DNA of 64,000 bases from Chryseobacterium turcicum (GTDB lineage: Bacteria > Bacteroidota > Bacteroidia > Flavobacteriales > Weeksellaceae): assembly GCF_021010565.1 (NCBI RefSeq), contig NZ_JAJNAY010000002.1, forward strand, positions 744,001 to 808,000, in the 5' to 3' direction. Positions 60,499 through 64,000 of this stretch are shown in pieces (position 1 is the stretch's first letter; each line of letters begins with the position of its first letter). The translations under genes were made by a program, and so were the position numbers. The notes under the pieces are model-generated. The model made no database searches. It was not told the origin of the DNA and saw only the letters and a list, made by a program, of their open reading frames with translations.

Positions 60499-63400
60499 AT
60501 GTCAAATTCATATACTGTAATCAACGCATCGGCGGGTTCCGGCAAGACGTATGCTCTTGTACAGAGACTTCTGATGATTTGTCTGAGATATCCTAATCAA
60601 CATCAATCTATCAGAAATATTTTGGCATTAACGTTTACCAACAAAGCTGCCAACGAAATGAAAGAAAGAATTCTCTCGTGGCTTGAAAAATTTACCGCTG
60701 AGAATTACGCAGATAATAATGACCTTAAAAACATTCAGAAAGCATTTGAAAATGAAGGGGTAAAAATAACGATTGATGAACTTCACCTCCGCTCAAAAAA
60801 GCTTTTAGATTATATTCTTCATAATTATTCTACCATAAATATCGGAACAATTGACCGTTTCAATTCACGTTTAGTCCGTAGTTTTTCTTACGAATTGGGT
60901 CTGGCTAAAAATTTTAATCTCGAAATTGATGCAGAACCTTTTTTAATTGAAGCAGTTGACAAAATGCTTGACCAGATTGGAGAAAATGAAAATATCTCTA
61001 ATTCTTTTATGGATTATGTAGATTACAGCCTTGAAAATAATGAGAAAATTAATCTGAACAAAAATCTATACGATTCTGCGAAAGAATTTGTAAAAGACAT
61101 TCATTATGAGCATCTTAAAAACAACAAAGAATTTGATGATGAGAATTATGAAAATATTAAAAACACATTAAGGAAAGATATTACCTCAAATAAAAAGCAA
61201 GCATTAGAATTAGCTTTAAGCTCAATTGAATTATTTAAATCAAGAAATATTGAGATTGAAGATTTTGCACAAGGAAAAAACGGACTAGGAGGATTTTTCA
61301 CAAAAGTTGTCGATTTTTATCAGAAAAAAAGACCCGGATTTCCTTTTCCAACAGCTACCGAAGAATCTGTGGTTGAAAAGTACCGAAAAGGAGCTGCCGC
61401 AAAATCAAAACATAAAGACGGTGAGATTTCAGAAATATTGGAACAGCTTCTTGAAAATCGAATGAAACTGATTCTTTTATTCATTGAAACTCAGAAAAAA
61501 GAAAAAATACTTTCAGCTTTACTGCCATTGAAAGTAAATAAAGATATTCAGGATGAACTGAGAAAAATTGAGGAAGAAAACGACTTGGTTTTGCTTTCAA
61601 AATTCAATATTCTGATTAATGAAAATCTTAAAAATGAGCCTTCTGCTTTCATTTATGAAAAAGTAGGTACACAGTTTCAGCATTATTTCTTTGATGAATT
61701 TCAGGACACTTCAGAATTGCAGTGGCAGAATTTTGTTCCGTTGAGAGACCACAGTATTTCGACAGAAAACACTTCTTTTACTTTGGTGGGAGACCCGAAA
61801 CAGAGTATTTATCGTTTTCGAGGTGGTGAAAGCAAACTAATGCTGGATATTATCAACAAAAAAGAATTTGCACCTAAAGAAGCAGAATTATTAGTCCTAA
61901 AAGATAACTGGAGAAGTGCTAAAAATATCGTTCAGTTTAATAATGAGCTGTATCATTTTCATTCTTTAAATCTGGAGGAAGAACATCAACATATTTTTGG
62001 GGTGGATGGCGAACAAAATCCAAAAGCGAAAATTGATGGGCGAGTAAAAGTAAATTTGATTGAAAATTTAACGAATGAAGATTTCTACAACGATGTTTCC
62101 GAGAAGATGCAGAAAGATATTCAGGAATGCTTAAATAACGGATTCAAATTTTCTGACATTACCATCCTCTGTCGCGGAAATTTTGACATTTTCTCTTATT
62201 CCCAGAAATTAGGAAATCTGAAAGTCAATTATCATGGAGAAGAAACGAATATTAAAACGATTTCAGATAAAGGTTTAACGCTAGAATTATCGAATACTTT
62301 GAAGGCTGTTGTTGAGTTTTTGAAATGGGAAACCAACCCTAAAAACAAACCTCATCTGATTATGACGATGTTTTATCTCAACAGACTCGGAAGAATCAGC
62401 ATGCCGGATTTTACTTTAAATATGAAAGAAATTCTGGCTTTGGAACAACATGAAACAATTATTCAATTCATTGAAGAAAAATATCATGTAAAGCTGAAAC
62501 AGGACCATTTTCCAAAATTTAACCTTTATAATTTTATTGAATATTATATCAACGAATTTTCCATAGAACATAAAGAAACTGATTTCCTTCTTAACTTTTT
62601 GGAAATGCTTTTCAATTTCACTCAAAATGCCGGAGCAAGTACTAAAGAATTTCTGAAATATTGGGACGAAGAAGCTTCAACGTATACGATTCAGGCTTCT
62701 GAAAATATTGATGCCATTCAAATCATGACGATTCACAAAGCAAAAGGACTTGAATTTCCGGTAGTTTTTATTCCGATGATGAATAAAAATCGTGATTCTG
62801 AATTCAGCAACTGGTTTGAAACGGATGAGAAATCGGTTTTAAAATCGGTCAACATCAATCAGTTTAGTAAAAACCTTGAAGTTTACGATGAGGGAATAGA
62901 AAAATTTAATCAGGAAAATTCTTACAAAAACCTTGTCGACAGACTTTGTTTACAATATGTGGCAACAACGAGACCGGTAGAGCAGTTGTTCTTTTATCTT
63001 CAGAAACAAAATAAAACTTCGAATAATTTAGAAATTCTGGAATTTGTACAGTCTAAAAACCTGCAAGACCTTGATGAATTTGATTTGTATGAAACTCATC
63101 CTGAAATGTTGAAAAAGCAAATTTTCCACAAAAAGTCCGAATTTAAAACGGAAAACATTCAGAACCTCAGAAACGAGCACGAAAATACAAGCGCGATAAA
63201 GATTGCGACTCCGTCAAAAAATTATCAAGTAAGAAATGAGAAAGTAAGAATCGGGCTTTTTGTACACGAATTGCTTTCAAAAATCAATACCGAAAAAGAT
63301 ATTGATAAAGTTTTAGAAACCTATGTTTTGGAAGGTCAAATTACACTCGAAGAAAAGGTAAACATTAAAGACGACCTCAAAAAAATCATCCACCAATATT

Positions 63401-63639
63401 CAGAATTTTTCGATGAAAAATGGAAAGTCATCAACGAGAAAGATATTATGATTTCCGAAAGAGGAATCAGTAAAATGTATCGTCCCGATAGAATTTTAAA
63501 AGGTGATGAAGGTTATATTATTGTTGATTTTAAAACCGGAATGGAAACTGAAAAGAATGATAAACAAATTGAAACCTATCAATCTGTTTTAGAACATCTG
63601 GGAATGAAGGTAATTAAAACACAACTAATTTATCTTTAA
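60499..63639 (+). CDS. UvrD-like helicase with C-terminal nuclease (AddA/RecB-like)
   Basis: The 1046-aa SF1A helicase has Walker A NASAGSGKTYAL (9-20), motif Ia ALTFTNKAANEMKERI, Walker B HYFFDEFQDTSELQW, motif III LVGDPKQSIYRFRGGE, motif IV DNWRSAKNIV and motif V MTIHKAKGLEFPVVF. A PD-(D/E)XK nuclease core sits at the C-terminus (YRPDRILKGDEGYIIVDFKTG). This is the AddA layout: it would resect double-strand breaks for RecA loading. No AddB-like gene lies in the window. Confidence 0.92.
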   Translation: MSNSYTVINASAGSGKTYALVQRLLMICLRYPNQHQSIRNILALTFTNKAANEMKERILSWLEKFTAENYADNNDLKNIQKAFENEGVKITIDELHLRSKKLLDYILHNYSTINIGTIDRFNSRLVRSFSYELGLAKNFNLEIDAEPFLIEAVDKMLDQIGENENISNSFMDYVDYSLENNEKINLNKNLYDSAKEFVKDIHYEHLKNNKEFDDENYENIKNTLRKDITSNKKQALELALSSIELFKSRNIEIEDFAQGKNGLGGFFTKVVDFYQKKRPGFPFPTATEESVVEKYRKGAAAKSKHKDGEISEILEQLLENRMKLILLFIETQKKEKILSALLPLKVNKDIQDELRKIEEENDLVLLSKFNILINENLKNEPSAFIYEKVGTQFQHYFFDEFQDTSELQWQNFVPLRDHSISTENTSFTLVGDPKQSIYRFRGGESKLMLDIINKKEFAPKEAELLVLKDNWRSAKNIVQFNNELYHFHSLNLEEEHQHIFGVDGEQNPKAKIDGRVKVNLIENLTNEDFYNDVSEKMQKDIQECLNNGFKFSDITILCRGNFDIFSYSQKLGNLKVNYHGEETNIKTISDKGLTLELSNTLKAVVEFLKWETNPKNKPHLIMTMFYLNRLGRISMPDFTLNMKEILALEQHETIIQFIEEKYHVKLKQDHFPKFNLYNFIEYYINEFSIEHKETDFLLNFLEMLFNFTQNAGASTKEFLKYWDEEASTYTIQASENIDAIQIMTIHKAKGLEFPVVFIPMMNKNRDSEFSNWFETDEKSVLKSVNINQFSKNLEVYDEGIEKFNQENSYKNLVDRLCLQYVATTRPVEQLFFYLQKQNKTSNNLEILEFVQSKNLQDLDEFDLYETHPEMLKKQIFHKKSEFKTENIQNLRNEHENTSAIKIATPSKNYQVRNEKVRIGLFVHELLSKINTEKDIDKVLETYVLEGQITLEEKVNIKDDLKKIIHQYSEFFDEKWKVINEKDIMISERGISKMYRPDRILKGDEGYIIVDFKTGMETEKNDKQIETYQSVLEHLGMKVIKTQLIYL

Positions 63640-63649
63640 TAACTATTTT

Positions 63650-63794
63650 TTAACCGCATAAGCGACAAAAGATTTTAGTATGATATAAGCTTTTCAAAAG
63701 CAAGCAAAACAAATGATAAAATGAGACTTTTACATTTTGTAAACTTTTGAATTTCTATTTTTCCAATCATTTCTTTTGATACTTTTGCAGTTAA
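63650..63794. repeat. Miniature inverted-repeat element R3 (145 bp)
   Basis: TTAACCGCATAAGCG, then ACAAAAGA, is mirrored with 5 mismatches in 23 by the end at 63772-63794. The same length as R4. No gene inside. Confidence 0.6.
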
Positions 63795-63797
63795 AAG

Positions 63798-63830
63798 AAT
63801 TTCGGCGACACTTTTGGTGCCGCCGAAATT
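63798..63830 (-). terminator. Terminator of the ferritin gene
   Basis: AATTTCGGCG pairs with CGCCGAAATT, with inner CAC/GTG pairing. On the minus strand a CTTTT tail follows. Confidence 0.75.
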
Positions 63831-63849
63831 TTATAATATTAAAAATATT

Positions 63850-64000
63850 TTAAGCTGTAGGATCTGCTACAAAAACTCTTTTCGCCAATTCCTGATCAAA
63901 TAGGTATAATGCAGAAGGATTATCGCAAACCATTTTGATTTTCGTTACATACTGAGAAGCACTTGCCTCCTCTTCTACCTGCTCAATAATAAACCATTGC
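63850..64000 (-). CDS. Ferritin (C-terminal part; 5' end beyond window)
   Basis: The minus-strand frame runs from the right edge to TAA at 63852-63850, about 49 codons. WFIIEQVEEEASASQYVTKIKMV, then NPSALYLFDQELAKRVF, is the typical last part of bacterial non-haem ferritin, including the EQVEEE helix. It would store iron in a 24-subunit cytosolic shell. The ferroxidase residues of the first helices are outside the window. Confidence 0.85.
   Translation of the reverse strand, partial: QWFIIEQVEEEASASQYVTKIKMVCDNPSALYLFDQELAKRVFVADPTA

Noticed and set aside
1..64000. tRNA, rRNA, tmRNA or riboswitch genes
   Set aside because: I looked for cloverleaf 3' ends, rRNA-like GC-rich blocks and riboswitch-like leaders (including upstream of ribA) and saw none. 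A covariance-model search would be needed to exclude them.

Overview
The window is AT-rich chromosomal DNA from a member of the Bacteroidetes, most likely a Chryseobacterium-like flavobacterium. The reasons are the gene families (DUF4292, DUF4254, DUF2851, head-GIN, PF14905-type TonB receptors, BshA, LemA/TPM pairs), very frequent N-terminal signal peptides and lipoprotein signals, and the Bacteroidetes -7 promoter element TAnnTTTG found 5-30 nt upstream of about twenty gene starts on both strands. I see no rRNA, tRNA, CRISPR array, prophage or complete insertion sequence. Most of the window is core genome.

Layout. 1-4.4 kb: a PASTA-domain membrane protein (cut by the window edge) divergent from ddl, coaD, a four-helix-bundle (23S IVP-type) gene and a TRIC-type channel. 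4.4-7.6 kb: a TPR-like membrane protein and folA, then lemA with two TPM-domain genes. 7.8-16.5 kb: a KefF/KefC-type K+/H+ antiporter pair, a GIN-domain lipoprotein, an M3 peptidase, a TlpA-like protein, a YchJ-like protein, a SlyD-type FKBP and a VF530 protein. 17.7-28.4 kb: sbcD/sbcC with a tiny basic ORF in front, an LLM flavin oxidoreductase, a TetR regulator and clpB. 28.4-40.7 kb: three two-component systems, one NarL type and two OmpR type. One of these is divergent from a TonB-dependent receptor. FkpA, an EEP nuclease, a DECR-like SDR and a DUF1573 protein lie between them. 40.7-51.7 kb: a GH92 mannosidase, a dihydroorotase, a polysaccharide flippase with a sugar nucleotidyltransferase, then a compact run DUF4292 - EnvC-like - tatA - DUF4254 - lipoprotein - ribA. 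51.8-64 kb: a surface-type lipoprotein, a GH3 hexosaminidase, bshA, DUF2851, PspC, GNAT, three tandem paralogous secreted proteins, an AddA/RecB-like helicase-nuclease and the end of a ferritin gene.

The least ordinary material is between the genes. One family is built of 7-nt units (a constant tetramer plus a variable trimer, four or five in a row), sometimes as inverted pairs. One such pair brackets the four-helix-bundle gene, and two arrays start exactly on the stop codon of the preceding gene. A second family consists of miniature inverted-repeat elements of about 145-295 bp sharing terminal and internal motifs, with four clear copies and one fragment. There is also a GC-rich 41-42-bp hairpin repeat after bshA. 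Both OmpR-type two-component operons carry upstream GTTAA-containing direct repeats spaced by about 11 or 21 bp, which are good candidates for response-regulator binding sites.

Functionally the genes cover envelope building and remodelling (ddl, PASTA, EnvC-like, flippase, GH3), stress and redox (clpB, Kef, bacillithiol, ferritin, FKBPs), DNA repair (SbcCD, AddA-like) and cofactor or nucleotide synthesis (coaD, folA, ribA, dihydroorotase). All family names come from motif recognition by eye; no database search was run.
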